Source: an uncultured Bacteroidales bacterium (lineage in GTDB: Bacteria > Bacteroidota > Bacteroidia > Bacteroidales > WCHB1-69). Taken from it: DNA of 54,690 nt. Shown piece after piece: positions 17,211-25,844 of this stretch (the first letter of the stretch is position 1; every line of letters starts with the position of its first letter). The stretch lies in assembly GCA_946409645.1 (NCBI GenBank), contig CAMJXE010000012.1, positions 1 through 54,690 of the forward strand, written 5' to 3'. The position numbers and the translations under genes are program-made. The notes below the pieces were generated by a model that was given only the letters and a program-made list of their open reading frames with translations, was not told the DNA's origin and did no database searches.

Positions 17211-17855
17211 AGTGGGTTAATAGGTTAGAGGTATGGAGGAGGTCTTTTACCTTGCGGATGATTTCCAGGCATCGTTCACGACTCATCTTGTTGTTCATGC
17301 CGACGGTAATCATGTCTTTGTCCGATGGCAATCCTTTGAAATTAACGGATGTGGCATGTTCTCCAAGTGTTTCGTTGTACGTCAGATCGTATGCCGGAGA
17401 CAATTCCCAATGTCCGTCGCGATAGATGAAGCTGAAATTGCGGGCGTGGTCATCGTAGTTGTGGGCGTAATGGTTGAAAACCATCCTGCGGAATTGTTGT
17501 TCCACAGCTGCAGGCGATTGCGTGAGGTAGCCTGTGAGCTGCAAGAGCGCGTAGTAATCCATTTTCGGAGGGGAAATGGGTTCGTTGAGCAGTCCACTGG
17601 CTGTGGCCACATGCAACCGATTACCGTTTTCATCGATATCGTACCGTTTCGTGGCAAAATACTTCCCTTCCATCAATCGGAACTCTGGAACGTCAATGCC
17701 TGCCCGTTTTGCGACCTCATTATAGCGGTATTCCATTTGCCCGATGTCCTGCGGGTCATAGATATGCCGGAATTTGACGAGCCAGTGCCCATGGAAAGTG
17801 TTCCCACGTTGTGTCCATGGTACATCACACGTACATATTGCATATCTCTTATCAT
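17209..17855 (-). pseudogene. hipA: hipA remnant (serine/threonine kinase toxin), internal deletion and frameshift
   Basis: The ATG at 17855 overlaps the hipB stop (ATGA) and starts the usual HipA N-terminus (MIRDMQYVRVMYHGHNVGTL). After ~22 residues the frame changes near 17786-17795. The other frame continues with kinase sequence normally found well over 100 residues later: 'HWLVKFRHIYDPQDIGQMEYRYNEVAKRAGIDVPE', 'FATKRYDIDENGNRLH'. The catalytic 'YDDHARNFSFI' and metal-binding 'LSPAYDLTYN' remain. The ATP P-loop region and most of the N-terminal domain are missing. An internal ATG at 17736 could give a 175-residue piece, which would not be an active kinase. Called a pseudogene from the deletion plus frameshift. 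Confidence 0.8.
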
Positions 17856-18163
17856 ACGCCGCGTTTTCTGGTTTTGTTCTTGTTTATTTCCAGCAGTTCC
17901 TCCATCGTGTCGTATTTCGGCTCGGCAAGGAGCTGCATCATCTCTTCGGAGTACCCGAGGGCCTTTGCCAACCAGACGTAGGACTCCAACGAAATGACAT
18001 GTTTCAGTTCAAACCGTTGGATAGTGGAGGCCGGAACACCGCTCAGTGTCGCTAAGCTCTTGGTGGATAGTTTTTTCTCCAAACGACGGGCACGGAGATT
18101 CGCAGCCAACCGTTGCATGGTCTGCGACAAAGGGTATGGGTCAAATATATATTCGTTACGCAT
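17852..18163 (-). CDS. hipB: HipB-like XRE-family HTH antitoxin
   Basis: 103 residues. The helix-turn-helix is at ~18-70 ('LAANLRARRLEKKLSTKSLATLSGVPASTIQRFELKHVISLESYVWLAKALG', quoted in parts of the domain). It normally binds and neutralises HipA and represses the operon. Its stop overlaps the hipA start (ATGA), the classic hipBA arrangement. It appears intact although its toxin partner is broken, so it may persist as a stand-alone repressor. Confidence 0.8.
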   Translation of the reverse strand: MRNEYIFDPYPLSQTMQRLAANLRARRLEKKLSTKSLATLSGVPASTIQRFELKHVISLESYVWLAKALGYSEEMMQLLAEPKYDTMEELLEINKNKTRKRGV

Positions 18164-18360
18164 ATAATACTATGTGTAAAAAGATATTTCGTTGTATTAC
18201 GCAGTTTATATTGTGCGCAAAACTTTCGGCAAAGATACAAAAAATCTAATTGGCACTCTTGATTTTTTTTTTGCCTTGTTTGTCAGTTCTAATTCCTAAT
18301 TACCTTCCACCCTCCGTCCTCCTCCGCGACTATGAACCACCGTGGTTTTGAGGTTAACAT

Positions 18361-19482
18361 TTATTGGTCCAGTTGTAGCCAAAGGCCCATGACAGGATCA
18401 GATAAAAAGATTTCTTTGTTTTCGGTTAGGATGAGATCCTTGTCTGTGAGGGATTTTTTTATGATAGAAACATTGGCGGATGACCCTAAATGGTACTTTT
18501 GAATAATTTCAGCAGAAGAGAGTCCTGTGTGGTGTCCATCTGCGATGGCTCGAAGAAAATTCATTTGATAGGCTGTCAGATCGTCAGTTTTAGCCTCGAA
18601 AATGTCGTTGCACTGCTCGATTAGTTCACGGAGAGCCTCGTTTAGTATTCCATCTGATACTTTTCGAGAAGTCCTTTGAAACACGTACCAAGAAAGCTGT
18701 TGCACGTATGAAGAGTTCCCGTCAACCCGTTCTACAATCCATAGTGCTTGATTTCTTGTGATCTGTTTTTCCGCTTGCTTGAACTTGTCAGTGATGTATT
18801 TTACCCAGTAGTTGGCGGGAATGCGCGGCAGATACATGATGTCCCCAAATTTGTAAAACGGTTTAGTGTCGTCATCAAAAAGTGCCTCCATCATGTGTTT
18901 CCTGCTACCAAACAAGCAATAGGATGTTAGTTCGTGATGTTGCCAAACCGATCGTAACTCGGTTTGAAAATGTAGCGAGTCTGTGTAATTGCCAATTTGT
19001 TGGAACTCGTCAACACATACGACTATCCGTAGATTTTTCCGCTGTGCAATACGTTCGGGAAGTTGAAGTAAATCCTCTATGGAACGCTCTTTTGGAGAGA
19101 GTTGCAGTTTTAAAGTCATTTCGCCAATAGGATCTGGGTTGGCATTGACACCAATGCTGAAACGGCTGAGGAAATCTTTGGCGTTTTCCATCCATTCCTC
19201 CATCTTGTTTGCCGTTTGGGTCAGTACGGCTGAAGCAAGCCGTTCGCAGAACTCTTCCTTATTTCGGCAACGTTGAACATCCACATACACAACCTTAAGG
19301 TTTTTGTTTTCCGTTAATCCTTTCACTTTCTTTACCAAGGATGTTTTTCCCCACCGGCGGGGGGAAACCATGAACGTGTTTACGCCATAATTGAAATTGG
19401 AGATGAGTTTGGCCGTCTCCTTTTCCCTGTCTGTGAAAGTGTTGCCGCTGACAGTCTTTCCGAATTCAAATGGTTTTTCCAT
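18361..19482 (-). CDS. Orphan AAA ATPase of the archaeal-type/MalT-like family
   Basis: 373 residues. N-terminal 'FGKTVSGNTFTDREKETAKL' is typical of this family. The P-loop is the variant 'SPRRWGKTSL' (~40-49), lacking the first glycine as usual here. Walker B 'VVCVDEFQ' is at ~153-160. The C-terminal ~100 residues look like a winged helix ('LSSAEIIQKYHLGSSANVSIIKKSL'). Such STAND-like ATPases are common, poorly understood, and frequent in gut Bacteroidota. A 10-bp perfect inverted repeat sits 21 bp upstream of the start. Function unknown. Confidence 0.85.
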   Translation of the reverse strand: MEKPFEFGKTVSGNTFTDREKETAKLISNFNYGVNTFMVSPRRWGKTSLVKKVKGLTENKNLKVVYVDVQRCRNKEEFCERLASAVLTQTANKMEEWMENAKDFLSRFSIGVNANPDPIGEMTLKLQLSPKERSIEDLLQLPERIAQRKNLRIVVCVDEFQQIGNYTDSLHFQTELRSVWQHHELTSYCLFGSRKHMMEALFDDDTKPFYKFGDIMYLPRIPANYWVKYITDKFKQAEKQITRNQALWIVERVDGNSSYVQQLSWYVFQRTSRKVSDGILNEALRELIEQCNDIFEAKTDDLTAYQMNFLRAIADGHHTGLSSAEIIQKYHLGSSANVSIIKKSLTDKDLILTENKEIFLSDPVMGLWLQLDQ

Positions 19483-19502
19483 ACCTTTGAGCTAATAGGT
19501 TT

Positions 19503-19526
19503 ATAACTAATAAACGTATTAGTTAT
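19503..19526. promoter_or_regulatory. Perfect inverted repeat upstream of the ATPase gene
   Basis: ATAACTAATA (19503-19512), AACG, TATTAGTTAT (19517-19526). It sits between the apbE stop and the ATPase ATG and lacks a T-run in the direction of transcription, so it looks more like an operator or 5' hairpin than a terminator. Confidence 0.5.
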
Positions 19527-19553
19527 AGATTTATTGCATGGGGGCAAAAAAGA

Positions 19554-20540
19554 TTATCGCATTATCGTGAACTTTCCGTCCTCCTCCGCAACGATAAACC
19601 ACGCCTCCAATTCCGGATGCTGTTTCACGATTTGCGCGGACTTCTCGTGGCCGAGCACCATGAAGGCGGTGGCGTAGGCGTCAGCGGTGGCGCAGTCGGG
19701 GGCGATGACCGTGACACTCAGCAGGTTGGTGCGCTCGGGCCGGCCGGTGCGCGGGTCGAGGATGTGGGTGTAGCGTACGCCGCTCTCCTCGAAATAGTTG
19801 CGGTAGTTGCCGCTCGTGGCCACGGCGCGATGATCTTTCAGGTCCATCGACTCGATGCTCTCCTTGTCGCCGTCAGCTGTCTCAGTCGGTCGCTGGATTC
19901 CGACTTTCCAGGGCTTGCCGTTCTTGTTGCCGCGGGCTACTACCTCCCCGCCGATCTCGACAAGACAATCCGTGTAGCCCTGCTCCACCAACCAGTCGGC
20001 CACCCGATCGACCGCATAGCCTTTCGCCACGGCGTTGAAGTTCAGCTGCACGCGCGGATCTTTGCGTAGAATGCTGTCGCCTTGCAAGTCAACAAGTTGG
20101 AAACCGACAAACTCGCGTACCGTCGTAAGGGTGTCGTCACCAACCGTGTGCCGCACGCCGTCCTTGCCGAACCCCCACAGCTGCACCAACGGCTGCACGG
20201 TGCAGTCGAACGCGCCGTCGGTATTTGCGCTGATTGTCTTGGAAAGTCGGAGAACGTTGAGGAAATCCTCGTTCAACGGAACGTCTTCTCCCTTGTTCCA
20301 GCGGTATATCAGCGAGTTGGTGTCGAAAATGGAGAAGGTGTGCGACAAATCCGACAGCAGTGAGTCGATTTGTTGGTGTAGTTGCATGTCCGAAATCCCG
20401 TTTGAACGGTCAACGTAGGTGATAGCATACATCGTGCCAAACGTTTGGCCTTCAAAATGTTTGAGGGGATCTCTGTGGCAGGAAACCAACAGCAGAAGCA
20501 GTGTGGATACTACTAATAATAAGGTATGTCGTTTCATCAT
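19554..20540 (-). CDS. apbE: FAD:protein FMN transferase ApbE (lipoprotein)
   Basis: 328 residues from the ATG at 20540, which shares its A with the TAA of the subtilase gene (TAATG); the next codon is also ATG. A lipoprotein signal with lipobox 'LLVSC-H' is at ~18-22. ApbE motifs: 'FGTMYAITY', 'DGAFDCTVQPLVQLWGF', 'NFNAVAKGYAVDRVADWL', 'CLVEIGGEVVARG', 'HILDPRTGRP', 'TADAYATAFMVLG'. It transfers FMN from FAD to threonine residues of periplasm-facing RnfG/RnfD or NqrB/NqrC. The nearby rnfBC genes fit this job, though a terminator and a separate promoter put it in a different transcript. Confidence 0.95.
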   Translation of the reverse strand: MMKRHTLLLVVSTLLLLLVSCHRDPLKHFEGQTFGTMYAITYVDRSNGISDMQLHQQIDSLLSDLSHTFSIFDTNSLIYRWNKGEDVPLNEDFLNVLRLSKTISANTDGAFDCTVQPLVQLWGFGKDGVRHTVGDDTLTTVREFVGFQLVDLQGDSILRKDPRVQLNFNAVAKGYAVDRVADWLVEQGYTDCLVEIGGEVVARGNKNGKPWKVGIQRPTETADGDKESIESMDLKDHRAVATSGNYRNYFEESGVRYTHILDPRTGRPERTNLLSVTVIAPDCATADAYATAFMVLGHEKSAQIVKQHPELEAWFIVAEEDGKFTIMR

Positions 20541-22333
20541 TACTTTTTCTCTTCCAGCGGCCACTCTTGTCCTACAATGCGGCTTACCGTTTTGCCGGCC
20601 ATGATAAAATCAATGCGGTAGAGCTGGTAAGGCTTCCGCTTTGAAAGTTTCGGGAGCTTGATCTCATAGGTGTAAAAGCCTTTCTCCTCAATAACCGTTT
20701 TGACTTTCAGGTTGAGCGGCTTCCCTTTGACAACCTGGCCGTTGACAACTTCATACGGGATGGCTATCACCTTGTCGGGTGTATCGCCGGCAACCGTCAT
20801 GACGGAGAAGATCCCGTCTTGTGTGGAGTAATTCTTGAAGAAAACATCAGCTTCACTATACATTAATATATTATATGCTTTAAGAAAATCGGTGATGCCG
20901 TATCCATAGCCGTCGTTAGTGTCAGGCTGTACTATGACTTTGCCATTAAAGCTGGTGTTTCGGTCGCCGGCTCGACGGATGGCCTCCATGATTTCGTAGT
21001 TGCTCTTTTCGGGGAAGGCTTGCCACAGACAGGCGACCATGCCGGAGAGCATTGGGGAGGAGAAGGAGGTGCCGTCGGCGATTGTAATGATGCCTGTTGG
21101 GGTGGAAATGTAGGTGTTGCGCCCCACGGCGCAGGCATCGGGCTTGATGCGGCCGTCGGCGGTGGGACCGAACGAGCTGAAGTAGGCGCGGTTGCGCTTG
21201 GTGTTCACAGCACCGACGGTAATGATATCCTTCGCGTCGGCGGGTGCGCCGATGTACTTCCACTTCTTGCCGCCCTCGTTACCCGCACTGTTGCAGATTA
21301 ACAGGCCTTTGGATGCGGCGATGGTGGCGGCTCTCGACGCGCGGCTCACCTCACCCGTCAGGTCGGCGTAGGTGCGCTGGTTCACCGTGTCGTCGAAAGT
21401 GGTGTAGCCTAACGAAGAATTTAGCACTTGACAACCAAGACTGTCGGCGTACTCCAAACCGGCCACCCAGTTGTCCTCCTCAATACGGTTCTCGCTGCGA
21501 CCGTCTTCGGTCTGTGCGACATAGACCTGCACCATTGGGGCGGTACCGACCAGCAGTCCGGGAAGGTAAGAGGCGATGCAAGAGAGCACCATCGTGCCGT
21601 GTGTGTGCTTGCGCATCGGGTCTTTTTCGGGTTGCACAAAATTACGCGCACCAAGCAGCCGGTTGTCGTTGCGCAGGATTTCGAAACAGGAGATAGTGTC
21701 TATATTCTGGAAACCGCCGTCGAGGATCATCATCTGCATACCCTCGCCATGGAATCCCATGCGATGCAGCCAGTGCACATTGTTTACGCGCACCTGAGAC
21801 GCAGCTTTGCCGTAATCGAAGTCATTATTCTTTTGAATGTCAGACTGATAGGAGAATGCCGGTTTGCCGTTGTGTTCAGGGAAAACGTAGGCGGGTTCTA
21901 TGGGCGGTTCGGGCTCTTTCATGGCGATGGTGCGCTGCACGGAATCCACGAAGGGCAGTTTCTCGATGGCCTCCTTCATGTCATCACGCATGGCATAGAC
22001 GGTCATGCCGTTCAGCCATTTGGAGGTGGTGAAGCAGCGGGCGGCGGTGTCGAGGGCAAGCACCTGTCGCACATAGTCGGGATTTACGGGCAGGTCGCGT
22101 TCGTCGATGGCGATGCCGTGCGCTTTGCGCAGCTCGATGGCGCGTGGTGAGAGGAAAGCTTCGGGTTTGGTGATAGAGTAGGGGGAGCCCTTCTTGTCGG
22201 TGAACGCCACCCAATATTTCGCCGGAGTTTGCGCATAGGCACTCGCGAACAAAAACATGAGGAAAAGAATAAAGCAAATTTGTTTTAAAAACGCTGTCTT
22301 ACAATTATTTACGTTCAATATAAGGTGTTTCAT
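20540..22333 (-). CDS. S8 family subtilisin-like serine protease, secreted
   Basis: 597 residues. Signal peptide 1-~34 ('ILFLMFLFASAYAQ'). The catalytic triad is visible: Asp in 'MMILDGGF' (~203), His in 'HTHGTMV' (~245) and Ser in 'GTSFSSPMLSG' (~425). A small oxyanion-hole Asn lies in 'LLICNSAGNEGG'. The ~80 C-terminal residues form a beta-rich tail without a clear sorting domain. Exported, probably periplasmic or surface exposed; substrate unknown. It has its own TAACTTTG promoter box and is translationally coupled to apbE, an unusual partner. Confidence 0.92.
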   Translation of the reverse strand: MKHLILNVNNCKTAFLKQICFILFLMFLFASAYAQTPAKYWVAFTDKKGSPYSITKPEAFLSPRAIELRKAHGIAIDERDLPVNPDYVRQVLALDTAARCFTTSKWLNGMTVYAMRDDMKEAIEKLPFVDSVQRTIAMKEPEPPIEPAYVFPEHNGKPAFSYQSDIQKNNDFDYGKAASQVRVNNVHWLHRMGFHGEGMQMMILDGGFQNIDTISCFEILRNDNRLLGARNFVQPEKDPMRKHTHGTMVLSCIASYLPGLLVGTAPMVQVYVAQTEDGRSENRIEEDNWVAGLEYADSLGCQVLNSSLGYTTFDDTVNQRTYADLTGEVSRASRAATIAASKGLLICNSAGNEGGKKWKYIGAPADAKDIITVGAVNTKRNRAYFSSFGPTADGRIKPDACAVGRNTYISTPTGIITIADGTSFSSPMLSGMVACLWQAFPEKSNYEIMEAIRRAGDRNTSFNGKVIVQPDTNDGYGYGITDFLKAYNILMYSEADVFFKNYSTQDGIFSVMTVAGDTPDKVIAIPYEVVNGQVVKGKPLNLKVKTVIEEKGFYTYEIKLPKLSKRKPYQLYRIDFIMAGKTVSRIVGQEWPLEEKK

Positions 22334-22355
22334 ATTCTATATGTTTTATGAGCTG

Positions 22356-22363
22356 CAAAGTTA
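22356..22363 (-). promoter_or_regulatory. -7 promoter box of the subtilase-apbE operon
   Basis: TAACTTTG on the minus strand, 23 bp upstream of the ATG at 22333 and downstream of the rnfC terminator, so this operon is initiated independently of rnfBC. Confidence 0.6.
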
Positions 22364-22387
22364 TACAAAAATCAATGCCGTCCCTAC

Positions 22388-22417
22388 AAAAAAAATCGCG
22401 GACATCTTGCCCGCGAT
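22388..22417 (-). terminator. Rho-independent terminator after rnfC
   Basis: On the minus strand ATCGCGGGCA, loop AGA, TGTCCGCGAT (one G-U pair), then eight Ts. It lies 31 bp after the rnfC stop. Confidence 0.9.
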
Positions 22418-22447
22418 CGTTTCGTTCATTTTCTTAGCGATCGAATA

Positions 22448-23866
22448 CTATTTCGTGCTTCTCGCTCTGATAATGCCGCCGGTTTTGGCCTTGCCGACGC
22501 GGATCATGTCCAGAATCGGGCGGTTCGAGGGGCAGATGAAGGCGCATGAACCGCACTCGATGCAGTTCATGATGCCGTATTTCTCGGTGTCGTCCCAACG
22601 TTTCAGATCCGTGAAGGTGTGCAGCATATAGGGCTCCAGCCCCATCGGGCAGACGCTCACGCACTTGCCGCAACGCAGACAGGGATGCACTTCACCGCGC
22701 GCACTCTCCTCTTCGTTCATGAACAGGAGGCTCGACATGCCCTTGGCGGTGTAGGCGCCTAAGTTGGCGATGGCCTTGCCCATCATCGGACCGCCGGAGA
22801 TGATCTTGCCGGTGTCATCGGGGATGCCCACCGACTGCAGCACGCTCAGGATCGGAGTGCCGATGCGCAGGCGGTAGTTCTTGCACTGGTCGGGGCGCAG
22901 CGAGCGGCCGGAGACCGTGGTGTAGGTCTGCACGATCGGTTTGTTCTTTTGCACGGCCAAGTAGATGGTGTACATCGTGGTGATGTTATTGACGATGCAT
23001 CCCACGGAAATCGGCAACGCACCGTTCGGGACGCTTCTGCCTGTGATAGCTTTAATCAACTGTTTCTCTGCACCTTGTGGGTATTTGATGTTCAGGGGTT
23101 GTACTTCGATATTTGGGTAGCGTTTCGCCGTCTCCATCAGCATCTTGATGGCGCGCGGCTTGTTCTCCTCGATGCCGATGATGGCCTTGGGCGCACCCGA
23201 CGCTATGAGCGCAATCTCGATACCGATCATGCACTGCTCGCAACGCTCCAGAATCACACGGTTATCGGTGGAGATATAGGGTTCGCACTCAGCTGCGTTG
23301 ACGATCAGGAACTCGCATTTCTGCTCCGGTTTCAACATATATTTAATATGCGTCGGGAAACAGGCACCGCCTAAACCCACGATGCCGCGGTCCTTCATGC
23401 GCTCGATAATCTCCTCCTTGGTCTTCAGCTTGATGTCGTGGATGATGTCTAACGAGGTGTCGATGCTTTCGTCCCATTCGTCACCTTCGCGTTTGATCAC
23501 CACGGCGGGTTTCTTGTATCCGGTGATGTCGGCCACTTGATCGACTTTGACGACGGTGCCGGAGATGGGGGCGTGGATGTTGGCGCAGACGAACGATTCG
23601 GCCTTGCCGATGAGCTGGCCAACCTTCACCTTGTCGCCTTTTTGCACGATGGGGGTGGCCGGGGCGCCGAGGTGCTGGGTCATATAGACAACGGCCTCAT
23701 CGGGCAATGGGAAGGTCTCCACGGGTGCGGAGTGCGCGAACTTGTTGGCTTCGGGGTGCACACCGCCCATGCGGAAAGTCTTGCGATTCATCTTCTTGAT
23801 TTGCTTTGCGCTTTCTTTGATATTGTCTTCGATTCTCTGTTCGAGGGTTGCGACTGTATTTTCCAT
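22448..23866 (-). CDS. rnfC: Rnf electron transport complex subunit C
   Basis: 472 residues from the ATG at 23866. An upstream ATG (23902) adds 12 residues; a later one gives MNRKTFRMGGVHPEANK, the usual RnfC beginning, so the true start is uncertain. Motifs: 'TFRMGGVHPEANK', NADH/flavin-binding 'GLGGACFPTHIKY' and 'FLIVNAAECEPYISTDNR', SLBB region, and two 4Fe-4S motifs 'CLRCGKCVSVCP' and 'CIECGSCAFICP' near the C-terminus. RnfC is the peripheral subunit exchanging electrons with NAD. It follows rnfB, but a terminator stands where rnfD, rnfG, rnfE and rnfA usually follow. Confidence 0.95.
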   Translation of the reverse strand: MENTVATLEQRIEDNIKESAKQIKKMNRKTFRMGGVHPEANKFAHSAPVETFPLPDEAVVYMTQHLGAPATPIVQKGDKVKVGQLIGKAESFVCANIHAPISGTVVKVDQVADITGYKKPAVVIKREGDEWDESIDTSLDIIHDIKLKTKEEIIERMKDRGIVGLGGACFPTHIKYMLKPEQKCEFLIVNAAECEPYISTDNRVILERCEQCMIGIEIALIASGAPKAIIGIEENKPRAIKMLMETAKRYPNIEVQPLNIKYPQGAEKQLIKAITGRSVPNGALPISVGCIVNNITTMYTIYLAVQKNKPIVQTYTTVSGRSLRPDQCKNYRLRIGTPILSVLQSVGIPDDTGKIISGGPMMGKAIANLGAYTAKGMSSLLFMNEEESARGEVHPCLRCGKCVSVCPMGLEPYMLHTFTDLKRWDDTEKYGIMNCIECGSCAFICPSNRPILDMIRVGKAKTGGIIRARSTK

Positions 23867-23888
23867 TTTGATTGATTTTCGTTTGTTG

Positions 23889-23916
23889 ATCCCAGGGCTC
23901 ACTGCGTTCGCCCTGG
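23889..23916. repeat. Palindrome in the rnfB-rnfC spacer
   Basis: CCCAGGGC and GCCCTGGG arms enclose TCACTGCGTTC. A second GC-rich inverted pair (GGGCTTGCAGCCC, 23929-23941) follows. It has no T-run, so it looks like a REP-type element or a processing hairpin inside the operon. Confidence 0.55.
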
Positions 23917-23957
23917 GTTGACACGTGTCGGGCTTGCAGCCCTCTTGGAATTATGTT

Positions 23958-24836
23958 TTATGCTTGTGCGGGTTCGGCGGCGACGGGTTCTGACGCGGGT
24001 TCGGGTTTCGGGGTTTCCTTCTTGGGCGGGAAACCGACGGTGAGGATAGCGCCGGAAGGACACTCATCGACGCATTTGCGGCACGCTTTGCACTTGTGGT
24101 AGTCGATGTAGGCGAGGTTGTTCTCCACGGTGATGGCCTCGAACGGGCACACCTTGGCGCACTTGCCGCAGCCGATGCAGGCGGAAGAGCAGTTTTTCTT
24201 GGCCACAGCACCCTTCTCCTTGTTGTTGCAGGCCACATAGACGCGGCGATGGTTCTTGCCTTTGTCGCGGATTTCAAGCACTTTGCGCGGGCAGGCGTTG
24301 GCACATGCCTTGCATCCTACGCAGAGATCCTCCTTCACTTCCGGAAGATGAGTCTCCGGGTTGAGGTGGATGGCGTCGAACTGGCAGGCCGCCACGCAGT
24401 CGCCGCAGCCAAGGCATCCGTACGGACAGGCTTTTTCGCCCGCGAACAGGGTGTTTGCGAAAGCGCAGGTGAGCGCGGAGTCGTAGAACGACTTCATCGG
24501 CGCGTGGTCACAGGTGCCGTTGCAGCGCACCACAGAGACTTGTGGTTCGTGATCGACAGCACTCAGGTGCATGATTTCGGCAATTTTGGCGGTGTCACTG
24601 CCGGGACAGTATGCCACGTTGAGGTCGTTGTTCTTCACAATGGCCTCAGCCATAGCACGACAGCCGGCGAAACCGCAGCCGCCGCAGTTGGCATTGGGCA
24701 GGCACGCCTGCACCAAATCGATGCGTGGATCCTCTTCCACATAGAAGAATTTCGACACAAAGTATAAAATCACTGCGGCGATAAGACCCGTAAGTCCCAC
24801 TGTCAGAGCCGCATACAGAATGGTTGTTGTTGGCAT
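23958..24836 (-). CDS. rnfB: Rnf electron transport complex subunit B
   Basis: 292 residues. One membrane helix (~5-30), then the Fe-S domain 'CLPNANCGGCGFAGCRAMAEAIV' (~45-67, cited as the family signature) with a fourth Cys in 'YCPGS'. Several ferredoxin motifs follow: 'CPYGCLGCGDCVAAC', 'CVGCKACANACP', 'CIGCGKCAKVCP', 'CKACRKCVDECP'. The C-terminus is a Pro/Ala/Glu tail. It passes electrons between ferredoxin and the membrane subunits. First gene of the operon, behind a TATCTTTG promoter box. Confidence 0.96.
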   Translation of the reverse strand: MPTTTILYAALTVGLTGLIAAVILYFVSKFFYVEEDPRIDLVQACLPNANCGGCGFAGCRAMAEAIVKNNDLNVAYCPGSDTAKIAEIMHLSAVDHEPQVSVVRCNGTCDHAPMKSFYDSALTCAFANTLFAGEKACPYGCLGCGDCVAACQFDAIHLNPETHLPEVKEDLCVGCKACANACPRKVLEIRDKGKNHRRVYVACNNKEKGAVAKKNCSSACIGCGKCAKVCPFEAITVENNLAYIDYHKCKACRKCVDECPSGAILTVGFPPKKETPKPEPASEPVAAEPAQA

Positions 24837-24859
24837 AGGTTCGTTATTTTTTCAAACTG

Positions 24860-24867
24860 CAAAGATA
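24860..24867 (-). promoter_or_regulatory. -7 promoter box of rnfBC
   Basis: TATCTTTG on the minus strand, 24 bp upstream of the rnfB ATG. Confidence 0.7.
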
Positions 24868-24984
24868 TAATTTTTTATCTTACGTTGTCATTACAATTTA
24901 TTGCGTTCACAATTTGTCCTTGGGAGGCGCCAAGTCGAAGGATTTTAGTGCAAGGACCCAGAAATTCCGTTTGCGAAATTTTCG

Positions 24985-24992
24985 TACATTTG
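24985..24992 (+). promoter_or_regulatory. -7 promoter box of the envelope protein/S41 protease operon
   Basis: TACATTTG, 25 bp upstream of the ATG at 25017. It fits the TAnnTTTG consensus and decides the start: the longer frame from 24885 would begin upstream of the promoter. Confidence 0.65.
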
Positions 24993-25016
24993 CCGTCAAA
25001 TTATAACTATCGGCTT

Positions 25017-25832
25017 ATGAGTGAAAAACTACTGTTGAAAACCATCGTTGTGATGGCGTTGCTGGCTGTAGGCGCAAGAGCCTCCGCTCAGATTGCCACT
25101 GCTGGAAAAGGGAATTCCTTCTTCCTCAATCTCAGGGGCGACCTGGGCGTCACCACCTGCGTCGAAAAAAGCGTTGTCCCGTATTCATTCTTCGGCTTGA
25201 CGGCCGGTGTGCAAGTTGGAATCACCGACGAGTGGGATCGTTGCCATATTCAATTCGATTTTGGATGGTTGCCCACGCTGACGATCAATCTTTCAGGCAC
25301 TGCGCATCGATTCAATACTAAACTGGAGTTTCTTTACAGCTGCCTGAAACCCTCTGGGAGCCGCTGGCATTTTTGGTCGGGTGCCTCCGTGGGCGGATTT
25401 GCGGATGTGAAACTCCTTCCTGATTTGCAAAATGCCCAGACCACACTCTCTATTTTCGGGGTGTTCTCCGCAGAAGAGCTGGTGCAGTGCGATTTCGCCT
25501 ACGACAAGAACGACAAGTCCCATCCGTGGTTGACCGCAGCTCTCAAGTTCTCTTTGCCGTTGTTTGCATTCGGCTCTCGACCCGGATTCGCCTACGTGCA
25601 ACCTCCCTTGAACGACGACGATGTCATGGCATTGCTGACCAGATCGAATGAGCCGGTGAACAAATGGTTCCCAGGCTACTCCTACGACATCGGGCTCACC
25701 GTCAATTTGCGCAATGGCAACCGTATCTCGTTCGGCCATCGAGTGGATTTGTTCTCCACTGGAAAGAAAGGGACTTATCGGTACGACAATGCCTGTAGAA
25801 CGGGATATTTACAATTCATGTTCAAAATATAA
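25017..25832 (+). CDS. Exported protein of unknown function, probably outer-membrane associated
   Basis: 271 residues from the ATG at 25017. Signal peptide ~1-23 ('TIVVMALLAVGARASAQ'). The rest alternates hydrophobic and polar residues in short strands and ends in an aromatic-rich 'TGYLQFMFKI'. This suggests a small outer-membrane beta-barrel or a porin-like protein. I do not recognise a family. It is 12 bp upstream of an S41 protease lipoprotein gene and shares its transcript. Confidence 0.75.
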   Translation: MSEKLLLKTIVVMALLAVGARASAQIATAGKGNSFFLNLRGDLGVTTCVEKSVVPYSFFGLTAGVQVGITDEWDRCHIQFDFGWLPTLTINLSGTAHRFNTKLEFLYSCLKPSGSRWHFWSGASVGGFADVKLLPDLQNAQTTLSIFGVFSAEELVQCDFAYDKNDKSHPWLTAALKFSLPLFAFGSRPGFAYVQPPLNDDDVMALLTRSNEPVNKWFPGYSYDIGLTVNLRNGNRISFGHRVDLFSTGKKGTYRYDNACRTGYLQFMFKI

Positions 25833-25844
25833 TTCCTCACTGCA

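Noticed and set aside
17737-17855. HipS-like small subunit of a three-part HipBST system
   Set aside because: Only ~22 residues of HipA-like N-terminus remain before the frame change, far short of a HipS protein; a deletion in hipA explains it better.
24885-25016. N-terminal extension of the envelope protein gene
   Set aside because: The extension precedes a TACATTTG promoter box and would hide the clear signal peptide that begins at 25017.
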